Assembly: GCA_037962975.1 (NCBI GenBank)
Contig: CM075672.1
Span: forward strand, 59,714,501 to 59,778,500
Source of the DNA: Clitoria ternatea
Lineage: Eukaryota; Streptophyta; Magnoliopsida; Fabales; Fabaceae
DNA: 64,000 bases
Direction: 5' to 3'
A program made the translations under genes and the position numbers. The notes under the pieces were generated by a model, which saw nothing but the letters and a program-made list of their open reading frames with translations, ran no database searches and was not told the DNA's origin. Of the stretch, positions 37,691-50,205 are shown piece after piece. Within the stretch, counting starts at the first letter, position 1. Each line of letters starts with the position of its first letter.

Positions 37691-39081
37691 TGTGACACTA
37701 CTATATGAAAATTCATAAAAATAATATAAAATTCAGAAAACTTGCAAGACTTAATTGGCTTTGTTGTGAGGTTCAGCTAGAGACTTCTCAAGATCGTGGT
37801 ACTTAATACAATCTTTCAACAATGATGGTTATGCATATATGTATATTTATTTGATGATTGAGAATGTAGATTAAGCTATTGATATGGAGTGTGTAAGTTT
37901 GATTAGCATTTATAGGTATGTCAATACCATATAGTATAGAGCCGTTTGGATAGTTGATGGATTATATCATATGATAGATATATTTATGTGACTATGATAT
38001 CCAGGATATGCTTCCATATGAGTATTAATGTGTTTATGTGTATCTGTGTGCGGTAAGTGGTTTATATGCTTTTGTTGATGAATTTATGGCTAATGGCATA
38101 GAGCCATTAACATTTATATATGTGGAATTCCCAGGTTCTTCTTGCTTTATATGTGTGAGGTGGCGTTGAGCCATGTATGTAATTAACTATGCAATATGGG
38201 CAGGTTAGGTTTTATTCTTAGCTTTCATGCAATTTATGTGTTATTTTGATGAGAGTTGAATGCTTAGGTGATGCTGAATGAATTCAAGAAGGGTGATGAA
38301 TTGTATGATGTGTAGGAATGGTTAAGTGGATTCAATTGGATAAAAAATTAAGATTTGGTATGTTGGTTAGTTGAAATTAGTGAAATTCAAATGGAATTCA
38401 AGGAACTAGACTAGTGATTTCACCATCCGATGGGTTTTAAGATCCCCGGAGGGGACCAATAGCTCTCTCACATCATTTGGGACTTGTGTATATAGGCCTT
38501 AGCAAATTTAAAGTCCATTTGATAGGTTTGGTGCGTAGGTTTAAGTGATTAAATGCATTTTTCCATATATCTTGAGCAAATGATGGAATTTTGGTGAACG
38601 GGTTGCGTTAACAGTTTTGAAATGGCAACAACATATGGCCTGTAAAGTTTCATGGTAATCGGATCTAAAACGAGCCATTTGGGTAGGCCGAAAGTTAGCA
38701 AAAATGTAAAATTCTACATAATTGTTGTCACTGTCCTGATGGTAATCGATTACCATATTTTGGTAATCGATTACCATATTTTGGTAATCGATTACCACTT
38801 TCGTTAGTTTGCCTATTTTGTCTTTTTGTTCTTGCAATCGATTACAGGAATCATGTAATCGATTACAACACTGTCAGAATGGGCAAAAACTCAATTTTTA
38901 TGAAACTAAAACGCTTTAAAGGGTCATTTATGATAGGAGTGATCAATACTTGGTAATTAGAGTTTAAAATATAGCTTTAATTAATGGATTAAAATTGTTA
39001 TATCTAAAAACGTGAAAATTTTTCTATGAATTTGATAAAATTAAAATGTAAAAATAAATGTAAATTAGGGAGGATGTTACA
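37691..39081 (+). mobile_element. LTR-like unit with TG..CA ends, no matching TSD
   Basis: The unit starts TGTGACACTACTATATG and ends GGGAGGATGTTACA (1,391 bp), like an LTR, but the flanks are CTACT and TTCAC, so no target duplication is seen and the left end is uncertain. It has a palindrome array about 215 bp before its 3' end. The sequence before the array (TTCTACATAATTGTTG, then CACTGTCCTGAT) resembles the leader before the family A palindromes (TTCTACATAAAAACAGC, then AACTGTGCTGTCTTGA). I infer a related LTR, possibly recombined. Confidence 0.5.
38741..38867. repeat. phased palindrome array GGTAATCGATTACC
   Basis: Perfect 14-bp palindromes GGTAATCGATTACC start at 38741, 38762 and 38783, exactly 21 bp apart. 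They are followed by TGCAATCGATTACA (38833) and TGTAATCGATTACA (38854), also 21 bp apart. The 21-bp step is two helical turns, placing the sites on one DNA face. Confidence 0.95.
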
Positions 39082-39132
39082 TTCACCAATAATTCCCAAT
39101 AATGCTTCCATAGTGCATAGACAAGTGTTCCC

Positions 39133-42100
39133 TATAACATCCCAAAATTTTAAAATAAAGGATTAATTAAGGAAATTAATATTGAATAATTGTATGTGAA
39201 CTATTTAGTATCCCAAAATATTAGAAATGATTAAATTAAGATTTTTGGGGGCTGTTAGTAAATTATTGGGACCGAATAAGCTGAAAATAAGCCCGATTAA
39301 AATATGGGTGTCGGACCAAGTATTTTTGATTGAGGTACCATTAGTCAGGGCTGTTAAGAATATTATTGGGAGTCCAGATATATATTCAGAATAATTTTTA
39401 GATAAAGTATTGAGCCCGAACAGCGGTCCTGTTTAATTTAAAACGGAAAACTTTAAGTGAGGGGTTAAATTAAAACACTAAACTCTCTCACTCTTCTCTT
39501 CATTCGTGTCACACTTCCCTTCTTCTATACTCTTTACTTTTTCATTTTCTCTCCTTCCCTTCACCATCTTCTTCTTCAAAAAAAAAACCCACAGAATGGT
39601 GTGTGTGTGTGTGCCTTGTCTCCATTTTAGTCAACATCAAGCAAGAAGGATCCCTTGGCTTGGAAGCCCTCTTCCTCCTTCTCCCTTTCTTAAATTCGTC
39701 ACTCTCTGCCTCTCTCTATTGAGCTCACTCACTCTTGGCTTGAGGTAAAATTTCCTCTTCATTTCCTTAAGCTCTAGCCCTAGGTTTTGGGTTATTATGG
39801 TTTTTAGGAGGGAAATGCATGTGAGTTGCTTTGGGGGGAGACATTTATGATGTGAAACCCTAAGGTAAAGTGTTTTAATGTGGGTTTTATGAAAGCACAT
39901 TGTGGCATGCGAAAATGGCACTTAATGTGATGGAAAGAGATGGACATTGTTGATGGTTATTAGGTTTTGATGAAACCCTAATCCTAGAATTTTGGGGACA
40001 TGTGAGATGTAGGTAGATGAGCATTTATTGTTGATGGTAGATGCTATTTATGATGTGTAGTGACCATTAATGGTGGTAAATGGTTAGTGGATTTCATTAA
40101 TATGGAAGCCCATGAATGAGTTTAGCCTTAAATGCATAATAATGAGATTGGGCACCTAACCCATGGTGGTTATGGTGGATTAAATGAATAACTAAAGATT
40201 GAGAATTAAAAAGGCATAAAACACCAAGTGGTTAATTAAGAGCACTTGAATCTTGATGGATTGAATAGAGGATAATTGTGTGGTATGTTGTATAATGTAG
40301 GAAACGACCCCATCGATGAGGCGGGACCATCGGACCGCGTTGATTTCTACTTCTCTTGAGGTAGGAAGGGGTAACATTCTCTAAATGCTTGATTTCATCC
40401 ATTAGTGATGTGTGTGTATATGATTATGTTATGCTATTTGGCTTGGATGAATGAATTGATGACTACTTGATTGAAAATGCATTTAGAGTGAATGGTGTTA
40501 TGTGGTTTATGTTTGTGGGATGATGAGTATGACGTTGATTGACTCTTAAATAATGAGAGTTGTTGTGATGGTTTATAACCATGATTGTATTGATTACATT
40601 ATTGATGAACATCCTATGATATATAAATTAATGATTTGTGATTGCCACTAACTATTATGTATATGAAATCTAACGAATGTTGGTGATGGTTGAGGATGAT
40701 GAGAACCTAGAGTTCCACTAAAGAGTTGAGGATGAATTATTGATGGTGGAGTGGCATTTAGGATGCATAGTGTGAGAATACATGTGATCTGCATTGCATT
40801 TGCATCCATGGCATATCATTCGCTGTCTATGTGGAATGTTAGGGGTTCCACTAGGCGGGCCCAGTGGGAGGGCGACCAGGTGCACAGGTATGTTATTGTA
40901 TTTTCCCTAGTGATTCTGGGAATCACGAAGCTGTCCATAGTTTGGTGACGAGGCACCCTATGTGGCGGGCCCAGTGGGCGGGCGGCTCTGTGATGAGCAA
41001 GTTACCTCGGTGTCTGACGGGACACGGCTCTCTCGATGTGTGTTTGGGAGGGGCCCGTAGCACTTATGGCAAGTGAGGCCACTTTGTAGATCCGCAAGTC
41101 ACGGGGTGACTAGTGCTGCAGATAGGCGAGAGCGGTTTGGTACCAATAAAAGTATATTGTTGAGCATGCATGAATTGAGGTATATGTGTACATATTTTAC
41201 TACTGTAGTAGGGGTATAGTAGCACACCTATGCTTGACCCACATTTGACATGATATTGTTCCCACAGTCGGATCTGCAATTCTTATTGATTCCTTTGTGC
41301 ATATGCATTAGCCATTAGAGCATTTGCATATAGCCAAAGATATGCCTAATTGGTAGCCGTGGTGGCGATGGATGATTGTTAAATAAAGAGTATGTGATAC
41401 TAACATTGAATGTGTGATGACTTTTATTATGAATGCCATGATTTTGATGTATGAAATATGAATGTAATGATTTAGACATGTATGATGTTGAAGGGAATGA
41501 GATGATGTGTGAAAGAAATTTATGATGCTTCTTGAGAAATACATGTTATGCATCTATGTAATGATATCATCATAATGTATGATTTTGGATCATTTGGTAT
41601 ATGTTACTCACCTCCTTTGGTGCCATTTTTAAAGCTTGATGTAGGTATCTTGAATACTCTAATCTTTTGGAGGATTGAGTCATGGAGGACGTAAATATGG
41701 AATGGAAGTTTGTAAGCCTTGGCCAGCGTTCCTTTTGTAAAACAACAATTATATGTATATGCTTATTTTATTTCGTGAATATTAGTATGTATTCTTTTGG
41801 GGGTCACTTGTGAAAATTGGACCCTATGTGTTTAGAGAGGCCAATTTTTAGGTAGTGACCTTAATATTGGTTGATGTTGATATGGATATGTTGATTTAGC
41901 TTACCATATTGAGGAATGAATATTAACTATGAAGTTTCTTGGCCGATTGATGAAAATAGTGTGCATGATGTTTGATTGATTGATTAATTTGTGAAGATTG
42001 CATATGGAGTTCATGCATAATTGAGGAACTAATAGGGTCAAAATGAGTTTTATGAGTTTTGGATAGTGTGTGGTGGTTCCAGTAGCTTAAATACATGATT

Positions 42101-43028
42101 TGTGACTTATAGAAACTGGAATGGGTCAATTCCATTGAGAATAGACCCCTAAGTTACTCAAAAAGGCTCAGGAATGGACTAAACGCATTTATTTGCATAA
42201 GTTTCTCATTTTTGAGAATTTTTGAGTGGAGCCGGTGGCCACACGTCACAAATGGTGTATTTTAGTTGGTGTTAAAATGTGGTAGCGTTTGGAGTTGATA
42301 TGAAAAAGGTAAGGGGGTTGGAAGTCCAAAAATCATGCTTTTTCTACATAAAAACAGCAACTGTGCTGTCTTGAATCGATTCGAGGATCCCTAAATAGAT
42401 TCAAGAGCTGCTATTTTCACTATTTTTGGTTCCCGGAAGGTTTGAATCGATCTTGAATCGATTCAAGGACCCCTGTTTGTATAATTTTGAGTTCTAGAAG
42501 TGTTTGAATCGATTCACACGAGTTTGAATTGATTCAAGGGGTCCTGTTTTCATTGTTTTGGACTCTAGAACCATTTGAATCGATTCATGGGGTGTTTGAA
42601 TCGATTCATGGCCCTATTTTCACACCTTTTCCTCTGTCTTGGGGTATAATTGGTATTGTTTGACTATAATATGATTGTACAATGACCTACACGCATAATT
42701 AATACATTTAACAATTCAATGGACCATCCTTCGACCTTCTACCACTCCCCTTCATTTTCTTAATGTAATTATACACTTCCGTTACTCCTTGTTGATGATC
42801 ATGAGATTGATCATCCAAGGTTCACTCTTTGACTTAATTGTTCACCTTCTCATATCTTCATATATGAGATAGGTTATAAAAAAAAGGGTCCAGGGATTAC
42901 TTGCCAAAGTTTTCATCTCGCGATCTCTTCCATTCTTTAATTGTTTTAAATCGGGAAAAATTTATCCCTTATTTTTATTATCCAAATTTTATTTATTAAT
43001 TTACCCCTATATTTAGGAGGGTGTCTCA
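39133..43028 (+). repeat. 5' LTR of the Tekay element
   Basis: 3,896 bp, starting TATAACATCCC (TG mutated to TA) and ending GTGTCTCA. It is closely similar by eye to the 3' LTR. It contains the GTGTCGGACCAAGTA block, CTTCTCTTGAGGTAGG (about 40350), a GCGGGCCCAGTGGG module (40855-41000), GCCTTGGCCAGCG (about 41700), the palindrome array and CTTCTCATATCTTCATATATGAG (itself containing the inverted repeat CTCATAT..ATATGAG; only parts quoted) near 42828. The start is defined by the TSD and the end by the PBS. Confidence 0.93.
42371..42609. repeat. palindrome array TTGAATCGATTCAAG in Tekay 5' LTR
   Basis: Eight to nine copies of TTGAATCGATTCAAG or variants occur, in pairs followed by CCCCTGTTTNNNNNNTTTTG and a TCTAGAA spacer. 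The slot is the same as that of the CTCGCTCAAGCGAG arrays in A1 and A2: behind a leader with TTTTTCTACATAAAAACAGC and about 420 bp before the LTR end. Confidence 0.95.
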
Positions 43029-43031
43029 ACC

Positions 43032-43043
43032 TGGTATCATAGC
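43032..43043 (+). promoter_or_regulatory. primer-binding site, initiator tRNA-Met
   Basis: TGGTATCATAGC begins three bases after the 5' LTR. It matches the complement of the 3' end of initiator tRNA-Met (TGGTATCAGAGC) at 11 of 12 positions, the usual primer of Tekay and many other gypsy elements. It fixes element orientation and the LTR 3' limit. Confidence 0.92.
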
Positions 43044-43336
43044 ATTGATTGCTCATTAATGAATTATATGAGTAAAATATTGTTAAAGAGTGATTGTCAC
43101 TTAATGTTGATATATTATTGTTATAGTTAAGCATTATTGGAGCTTGAATTGCTCATTGTTTTATATTGTGGTTGATATTAAGCCTGGCCAGGCATTTCCT
43201 TTCCAATATTTACCTTCAAATTATGAATGCATTATGATGATACATATGTAGATGATAATTATTAATGATTGATAAATCTTGAGGAAAGAAACACAAGGTT
43301 TCTAAATGTATTTGTGTTGTGTGTCTAGATTGATCG

Positions 43337-43687
43337 ATGGCGAATAGACGCAACGTCGATGCAGCCGCTATGGCTGAAGCTTTTAACCGATTTGCCGATA
43401 TCCTTGAACGGAAACAACAACCCGTGGGTCAACCAAATCATGGTCTTGACCGATTCCTCAAGCAGAAGCCTTCTGAATTTCATGGAGGCTATAAACCGGA
43501 AGACGCCTATGTTTGGATTCGTGATTTGGAATCAATATTTGTTAGCATGGAATGTTCTGAAGCTCAAAAGGTTGAGTATGCGGTATTTATGATCCGTGAC
43601 GAGGCCGAGTCTTGGTGGATTTTGACTCGTGGACGTATGGTCTCTGCTCATACTCCCTTGACATGGGAGAACTTCAAGGTGGAATAA
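43337..43687 (+). pseudogene. truncated gag of the Tekay element
   Basis: A 116-codon open frame begins MANRRNVDAAAMAEAF. It contains the retrotransposon gag signature: FLKQKPSEFHGG at about 35-46, then W-x3-L-x3-F (WIRDLESIF), then KVEYAVFMIRDEAESWW at about 76-92. It ends WENFKVE and is then joined directly to the terminal part of RT. A complete chromoviral gag is a few hundred residues with a CCHC knuckle, both missing here. The ATG follows a short leader downstream of the PBS. Confidence 0.88.
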
Positions 43688-46008
43688 GTGTGAGTTTTGC
43701 GAGAAAGAGTTGTTTGCGAAGCTCTCTAAGTGTGAGTTTTGGTTATCCAAGGTCTAATTTCTTGGACATGTTATCTCCAAAGATGGTGTTGCAGTTGATC
43801 CATCAAAGATTGAAGTCGTGATAGCTTGGGAAAGACCGACGTCCGTGACTGAAATAAGGAGTTTTCTTGGTCTTGCCGGTTATTACCAGAGATTTATTAA
43901 GGGTTTCTCCCGTTTGGCTTTGCCGTTGATGAAGCTAACCCGTAAGAATCAGCCATTTGTATAGAGTCTTGATTGTGAAAGGAGTTTCCAAGAGTTAAAA
44001 GTTAGACTCACTTCTGCTTCTGTGTTGGCTTTACTGGACTTATTGGATGAGTTCGTGGTGTATTGCGATGCTTCCAAGCTCGGTCTTGGTTGCGTATTCA
44101 TGCAAAAAGAGCGTGTGATAGCCTATACATCAAGACAATTGCGACCGCATGAGGTTAACTACCCCACTCATGATCTTGAATTAGCGGCGGTGGTATTTGC
44201 TTTGAAGTTGTGGCGACATTACTTATATGGTTCTAAGTTTGTGGTTTTTAGTGATCACAAGAGCCTTAAGTATTTGTTTGACCAGAAAGAACTTAATATA
44301 CGCCAACGACAATGGATGGAGTTCCTAAAAGACTATGAGTTCGAGTTGAGATACCACCCCGGGAAGGCAAATGTGGTTGCCGATGCCTTGAGTCGAAAGT
44401 CGTTGCATATTTCTATGATAATGGCGAAAGAGATGAAGTTAATTGAACAATTTAGAAATTTGAATGTGGGCGTGGAGACTTATACTCCCAAGAAAATATC
44501 TCTTGAAATGTTGAAGGTCACGAATGAATTTCTTGAATATATGAAAGTACGACAACCCAATGATGAGTACCTGATTGAGATGAAGAACACCCAAGAAAAA
44601 GGGAAGAATTTGTTTCTAGTGGAAGGCCCGGACGGTATTTGGTGTGTGAAGGGCCGAATTTATGTTCCCTCAAGTGGTGATGTGAGGAAATGCGTACTTG
44701 AGGAAGCTCACAAGAGTGTATTAGGCATTCATCCTGGTTCCACCAAGATGTATCAAGATTTGAAGAAGAATTTCTAGTGGCCTGGTATGAAGCGTGATGT
44801 GGCAAATTTTGTTGCATCTTGCCTTGTTTGTCAAAGGGCTAAGGTCGAGCATCAAAGACCATCTGGCTATTTGAGACCATTAAAGATCCCTATTTGGAAA
44901 TGGGATAGCGTAGCTATGGATTTTGTTTTTGGACTACCCAGAACTCATGCTGGAAATGATGCCATATGGGTGATTGTAGATTGATTGACGAAGTGTGCTC
45001 ACTTCTTGCCCATGAATATGAAGAGCTCATTAGAGAAATTAGCCCAGTTGTATATAAAGGAGATTGTTAGATTGCACGGTGTGCCATCCAGTATCATATC
45101 TGACCGTGATCCTTGGTTTACTTCTCGATTTTGGGGAAGTCTGCATAATGAATTGGGTTCTAAGTTGAAACTTAGTTTCGCTTATCATCCTCAAACTGAC
45201 AGACAGTCCGAAAGGACTATACAGAGCCTTGAAGATTTGTTGAGAGCTTGTGTTCTTGAGCACGGTGGATGTTGGGAGAGATTCATACCGTTGATGGAGT
45301 TTACATACAACAATAGCTATCATAGCTCTATTGGTAATGGCACCCTATAAGGCACTTTATGGAAGAAAATGTAGAACGCCTCTATGTTGGCTGGAGACCG
45401 GTGAAAACTTGGCCTTAGGGCCAAAGATTGTTCAAGAGACCACCGAGCAGATTAGAAAGATACAAGAGAATATGAAGATTACTCAAGATAGACAGAAGAG
45501 TTATTATGACAAGAGGCATAAACCACTTGAGTTTCAAGTGGGTGATCATGTATTTTTGGAGGTATCGCATGATAAAGTGATTAGAAGGGCGTTGAAAAGT
45601 GGAAAGTTAAGCCCTAGGTTTATTGGACCTTATGAAGTGTTGAAGCGGATTGGCGACGTCGCTTATCGGATTACACTCCCTCTGCATCTCGCTAATCTAC
45701 ACAATGTATTCCATGTATCCCAGTTGAGGAAATATGTCCATGATCCTCTACATGTGATTCCTATAGACGATGTCAATGTACGAGATGATTTATCTATTCC
45801 TCTTGTTTCTATTTGCATTGTCGAACATTCCGTGAAGAAACTGTGGAATAAGTTGGTGCCTTTGGTGAAGGTCGCTTGGAAACATAGAAATGTGGAGATA
45901 TTCACATGGGAACGTGAGGACGACATCAGAGAACAATACCCTGACGTGTTCGAATCCGGTATGTTAAATTTCGAGGACGAAATTTTCTTTTTGGTGGGTG
46001 GATTGTAA
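43688..46008 (+). pseudogene. pol of the Tekay element (RT end, RNase H, integrase, chromodomain)
   Basis: The frame starts within RT (ELFAKLSKCEFW, then FLGHVISKDGVAVDP and RSFLGLAGYYQRFI). RNase H follows (VVYCDASKLGLGCV, TSRQLRPHE, then DHKSLKYLF and RYHPGKANVVADALSR). Integrase has an HHCC finger (HKSVLGIH to CLVCQRAK) and the catalytic core (AMDFVFGLP, IISDRDPWFTSRFW, then QSERTIQSLED). The C-terminus keeps a GPYEVLKRIG domain and a chromodomain-like LVPLVKVAW followed by TWEREDDIREQYPDVF. Stops are at 43755, 43962, 44775 and 44982. A one-base insertion near 45335 shifts the frame. The final stop (46006-46008) lies inside the 3' LTR. TDRQSERT replaces the usual TDGQSERT. The YLDD region of RT is deleted. 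Confidence 0.93.
45993..46003 (+). promoter_or_regulatory. polypurine tract of the Tekay element
   Basis: GGTGGGTGGA(T) directly precedes the 3' LTR and follows TTCGAGGACGAAATT, the common sequence before gypsy PPTs. It supports the 3' LTR start at 46004. Confidence 0.75.
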
Positions 46009-47462
46009 TATCCTAAAATATTAAAATAAAGGATTAATTAAGGAAATTAATATTGAATAATTGTATGTGAACTATTTAGTATCCCAAAATATTAGAAATG
46101 ATTAAATTAAGATTTTTATGGGCTGTTAGTAAATTATTGGGACCGAATAAGCTGAAAATAAGCCTGATTAAAATATGGGTGTCGGACCAAGTATCTCTGA
46201 TTGAGGTACCATTGGTTAGGACTGTTAAGAATATTATTGGGAGTCCGAATATATATTCAGAATAAGTTTTAGATAAAGTATTGAGCCCGAACAGTGGTCC
46301 TGTTTGATTTAAAACGAAAAACTTTAAGTGAGGAGTTAAATTAAAACACTAAACTCTCTCACTCTTCTCTTCATTCACGTCACACTTCCCTTCTTCTATA
46401 CTCTTTACTTTTTCATTTCCTCTCCTTCCCTTCACCATCTTCTTCTTCAAAAACAAAAACCCCACAAAATGGTGTGTGTGTGTGCCTTGTCTCTATTTTA
46501 GTCAACATCAAGCAAGAAGGAGCCCTTGGCTTAGAAGCCCTCTTCCTCCTTCTCCCTTTCTCAAATTCATCACTCTCTCCCTCTCTCTATTGAGATCACT
46601 CACTCTTGGCTTGAGGTAAAGTTTGCTCTTCATTTCCTTAAGCTCTAGCCCTAGGTTTTGGGTTATTATGGTTTTTAGGAGGGAAATGCATGTGAGTTGC
46701 TTTGGGGGGAGACATTTATGATGTGAAACCCTAAGGTAAAGTGTTTTAATGTGGATTTTATGAAAGCACATTGTGGCATGCGAAAATGGCACTTAATGTG
46801 ATGGAAAGAGATGGACATTGTTGATGGTTATTAGGTTTTGATGAAACCCTAATCCTAGAATTTTGGGGAAATGTTAAATGTAGGTAGATGAGCATTTATT
46901 GTTGATGGTAGATGCTATTTATGATGTGTAAATGTATGTTGTATAATGTAGGAAACGACCCCATCGATGAGGCGGGACCATTGGACCGCGTTGATTTCTA
47001 CTTCTCTTTAGGTAGGAGGGGTAACATTCTCTAAATGCTTGATTTTATCCATTAGTGATGTGTGTGTATATGATTATGTTATGCTATTTGGCTTGGATGA
47101 ATAAATTGATGACTACTTGATTGAAAATACATTTAGAGTGAATGGTGTTATATGGTTTATGTTTGTGGGATAATGAGTATGACGTTGAATTGACTCTTAA
47201 ATAATGAGAGTTGTTGTGATGGTTTAGAACCATGATTGTATTGATTACATTATTGATGAACATCCTATGATATATAAATTAATGATTTGTGATTGCCACT
47301 AACTATTATGTATATGAAATCTAATGAATGTTCGTGATGGTTGAGGATGATGAGAACCTAGAGTTCCACTAAAGAGTTGAGGATGAATTATTGATGGTGG
47401 AGTGGCATTTAGGATGCATAGTATGAGAATGTATTTGATATGCATTGCATTTGCATCCATGG

Positions 47463-50205
47463 TGTAACATCCCAGTTTTGAAGTTAGATACCGAATAAAA
47501 ATTAAATAATAAGAAAAATTGAAAGTAAAGAATTAGTTGTTAATCATAACCAATATAGCCTGAGAGTTAATGACACGTTAATTGGACTTAATTGATGGGA
47601 TGTGGCTGTCTGTGATTGGCGGAAGGTGTGAGTGGTCTGTGACTCACTCTTTCCCATCCCACTCCTTTCCCCCTCGCATGCGTATATAGGTGCGTATTCA
47701 GTATCACCGTGGGTGCAAACAACTTCTCCCACTACTCCATTCTCTCTTTTCTTCTTCGTCTCTATCTTCTTTCCTTTCCCCTGTTTCTATCCGTCCCGAC
47801 GACAGTACGGGAAGAAGGTCAGAGCCCCGGCAGGTGAAGGACAATCGTAAAGCAGAGGAAGAACAACACCCCAACCCCGAGCCAAGTGCAGAGTGCGACG
47901 GAGTGGAGAAAGGCTGAACGAATCAGTAGAGGGGCGTCAGATTCAACGTCAAAGAGCAGAAAAGCTTCTTGAAGTCCCTTTCGTAAGTAGGGGGTGCTTG
48001 CATGTTAAATGCATGGTCCACGAACGGTACCGGATGAATGTTCTGCTTGAGTGTATGTGCATGTGTTTGTGATGATTGGATCCTATGCATGATTGGAGAT
48101 TCTGGATTCCGTGTGTTTTATAGTGGTTGAACAATAAATGCTTGTGATCTAGATGGTGGTAAAGTAGTATGTTAGTATTGATAATAACGAATGATATGCA
48201 TGGTTCTATCCTTGTTAACGCTGTGAGAATATGAATGTGTGCTTGTTAGTTGATTTGTCAGATGCTATTACTTGATTGCTGATGGTTGAACATATTGGTG
48301 TAAATAATAAAAGCGAATAAAGGTTGCATCGAATATGTTCCTACTTAATGGTTACGAAGGAGGTATCGGTGGTGTAATGACGCTTGTTGGTAGATGCATT
48401 TAGCTGCATGTGTAAGAGTGGGGCGACCCGTGGAAGGTCAAGAGCCCCGAGGGAATGACTTCCAGTTACAGACCCCGGCTAGATTCCGAAGGAGCTCGTG
48501 GTAGCCGTAGGAGCTAGAGAAGAGTCTCGAGATGCCAATGGGAGGCCGGTACCACGCGGGAAGAGCTGAAGGACGAGGGGCCAGGGGAGGGGAAAACTGT
48601 AACTGAAAGTCATCACTCGAGTCGGATCCGCAGGCATGCATGTAGATATGAGGTTGATTAGAGTAGTACGTATAACGTGTGTGGAGTGTTATGAATGGTT
48701 TCCGAGGGTGGGGAATACCTGTATGTGTTGTCTGTGTGTCTTAAATGTCATTTTGCAGTGTCTAACTTTAATTAATTTGAAAACGATTGAATGGATGTGA
48801 ATGTGCATGCTGACACTGATGCCGAGTCCTTGATTGTCATTTTACATGTAAAAGCTCACCCCTGCAGTGGCTACACTTTCAGTGAACATCTCTCGGAAAG
48901 AAGGATGAAGGAGGAGCGAGTGCAGGACAATGAATCAGAGCGCTATTGGAACATATATCTACATGTGTATATGTGTATATGTGTATATGTATAAATACTG
49001 TGTATAACGTTTTGTTAAGCCTTGGCCGGCTCATGTTTTGGTTGTAGTTCTTACGTTAAAACTTGACAGCTTTGGGTAACAAAAGTCATGATGAAGTTTT
49101 TGTAATTATATGAATGTTTTCGTTTATACAAGTATATGTTGTGTGTTCTTCTATGCTGTAAGTCAGGTTGAGCGGTGAAGAGGACTGTATGAGGATGTCT
49201 TATGAGCGTAGGGTAATTATAATCTGTGTGATTAAATGGTGGTATGCCGGGTGAGTCAGTCGCTAGCTTCCGAATGATTATAGGCCTGAGGATTTCCGAG
49301 TAAATATAAGTATGAAATCCCGAGTGAGGAAGAGTTGATATTTCCGAGTGAAAACCTCGAGTGATTCCCTTCTGAGAGAGGAGTTCGAATGGTGGTTTAG
49401 AGTGGATTGGATTTTAAGTTTAAGGTATCGATAACCGAGTGAAAGATGGGAAGTCCGAGTGAGAAGGAGTTCTGGAACCCGAGTGGGATAACCCTCACTT
49501 CCCGAGTAGAGTATGAGTGTCGCTGTATGGATAAATTTGGAGGGCTAAGTTATGGAGTTCCGAACGACTAGAACGGTTTGCCCAAGTGTGAGGACTTGCG
49601 CTGAAGCGAGTAGGTGTCAGTGTGGAACACCGCCCAAATACCCTTCCCTCCGTTGTTACGTTAATGCATCCCAGATAACGGTGTTGACCCCTACTTGGGC
49701 GTTGTGGTTGAGTCCGCCCAGACGTTGTCATACCCAGTTGAATTGGGCGGAATGAGTTCAGGTCCCCCTTTCCTCCAAACTAATACACATGTGCATCTCC
49801 CTTCCCTTACCTGTTTCCCTATGCTGAACACCTAGTATTTCTTTGAGGAAGGGTTAGTCCCGTAGAAACGAGTGAAGACCGATATGGGGTTTCTTTTGTG
49901 AATTCCCTCTCCATCCGCTGTTGCATGGCCATACCCCGCCTAGGCGGTATCAGATCTCGCCTGAGCAAGCCAACGATGTTGTGTAATCCGCCCAGGCGCT
50001 AGTGTGTTACATTAAACCAAATGAACCAGTTCCAGTCTTAGCTTTTCTGTCATTTGCCATATGTGTGTGAATGCTCTCTATTTTCCCTTGCCTACCTCTT
50101 CCCTTCTATGTTGAATAAGTTGTGGCTGTTTTTGTAAAAAAAAAAAGAAAAAATAAATTCCCTCATTGTTTTGGAATTATCATTTGCAAAGATTAGGGTG
50201 TTACA
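47463..50205 (+). mobile_element. solo LTR of a further family, nested in the Tekay 3' LTR
   Basis: The 2,743-bp unit starts TGTAACATCCCAGTTTTG and ends GGGTGTTACA, with perfect duplications CATGG at 47458-47462 and 50206-50210. It shares with family A only the first ten bases and AAGCCTTGGCCGGC (about 49016), so I treat it as a separate family. It contains repeated CCGAGTG motifs (about 49250-49510) and CCGCCNAGGCG-type palindromes near its 3' end. The small open frames are not convincing. Confidence 0.88.
49622..50005. repeat. loose palindrome cluster CCGCCTAGGCGG in nested solo LTR
   Basis: CCGCCTAGGCGG (about 49937), CTCGCCTGAGCAAG, CCGCCCAGGCGC (about 49988), ACTTGGGCGTT and CCGCCCAGACG form a sparse cluster ending about 200 bp before the LTR end. 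The slot and CpG content match the other arrays. The motif CCGCC(N)2GGCGG resembles the CCGCCAAGG array at 655-835. Confidence 0.7.

Noticed and set aside
37691..39081. Claim of a bona fide solo LTR with target duplication
   Set aside because: The flanks CTACT and TTCAC do not match, so I kept it only as an LTR-like unit with uncertain ends.
47632..47917. Overlapping open frames of about 70 codons near the start of the nested solo LTR
   Set aside because: Short, overlapping in several frames and inside an LTR 5' leader-like pyrimidine-rich region; no recognisable protein.
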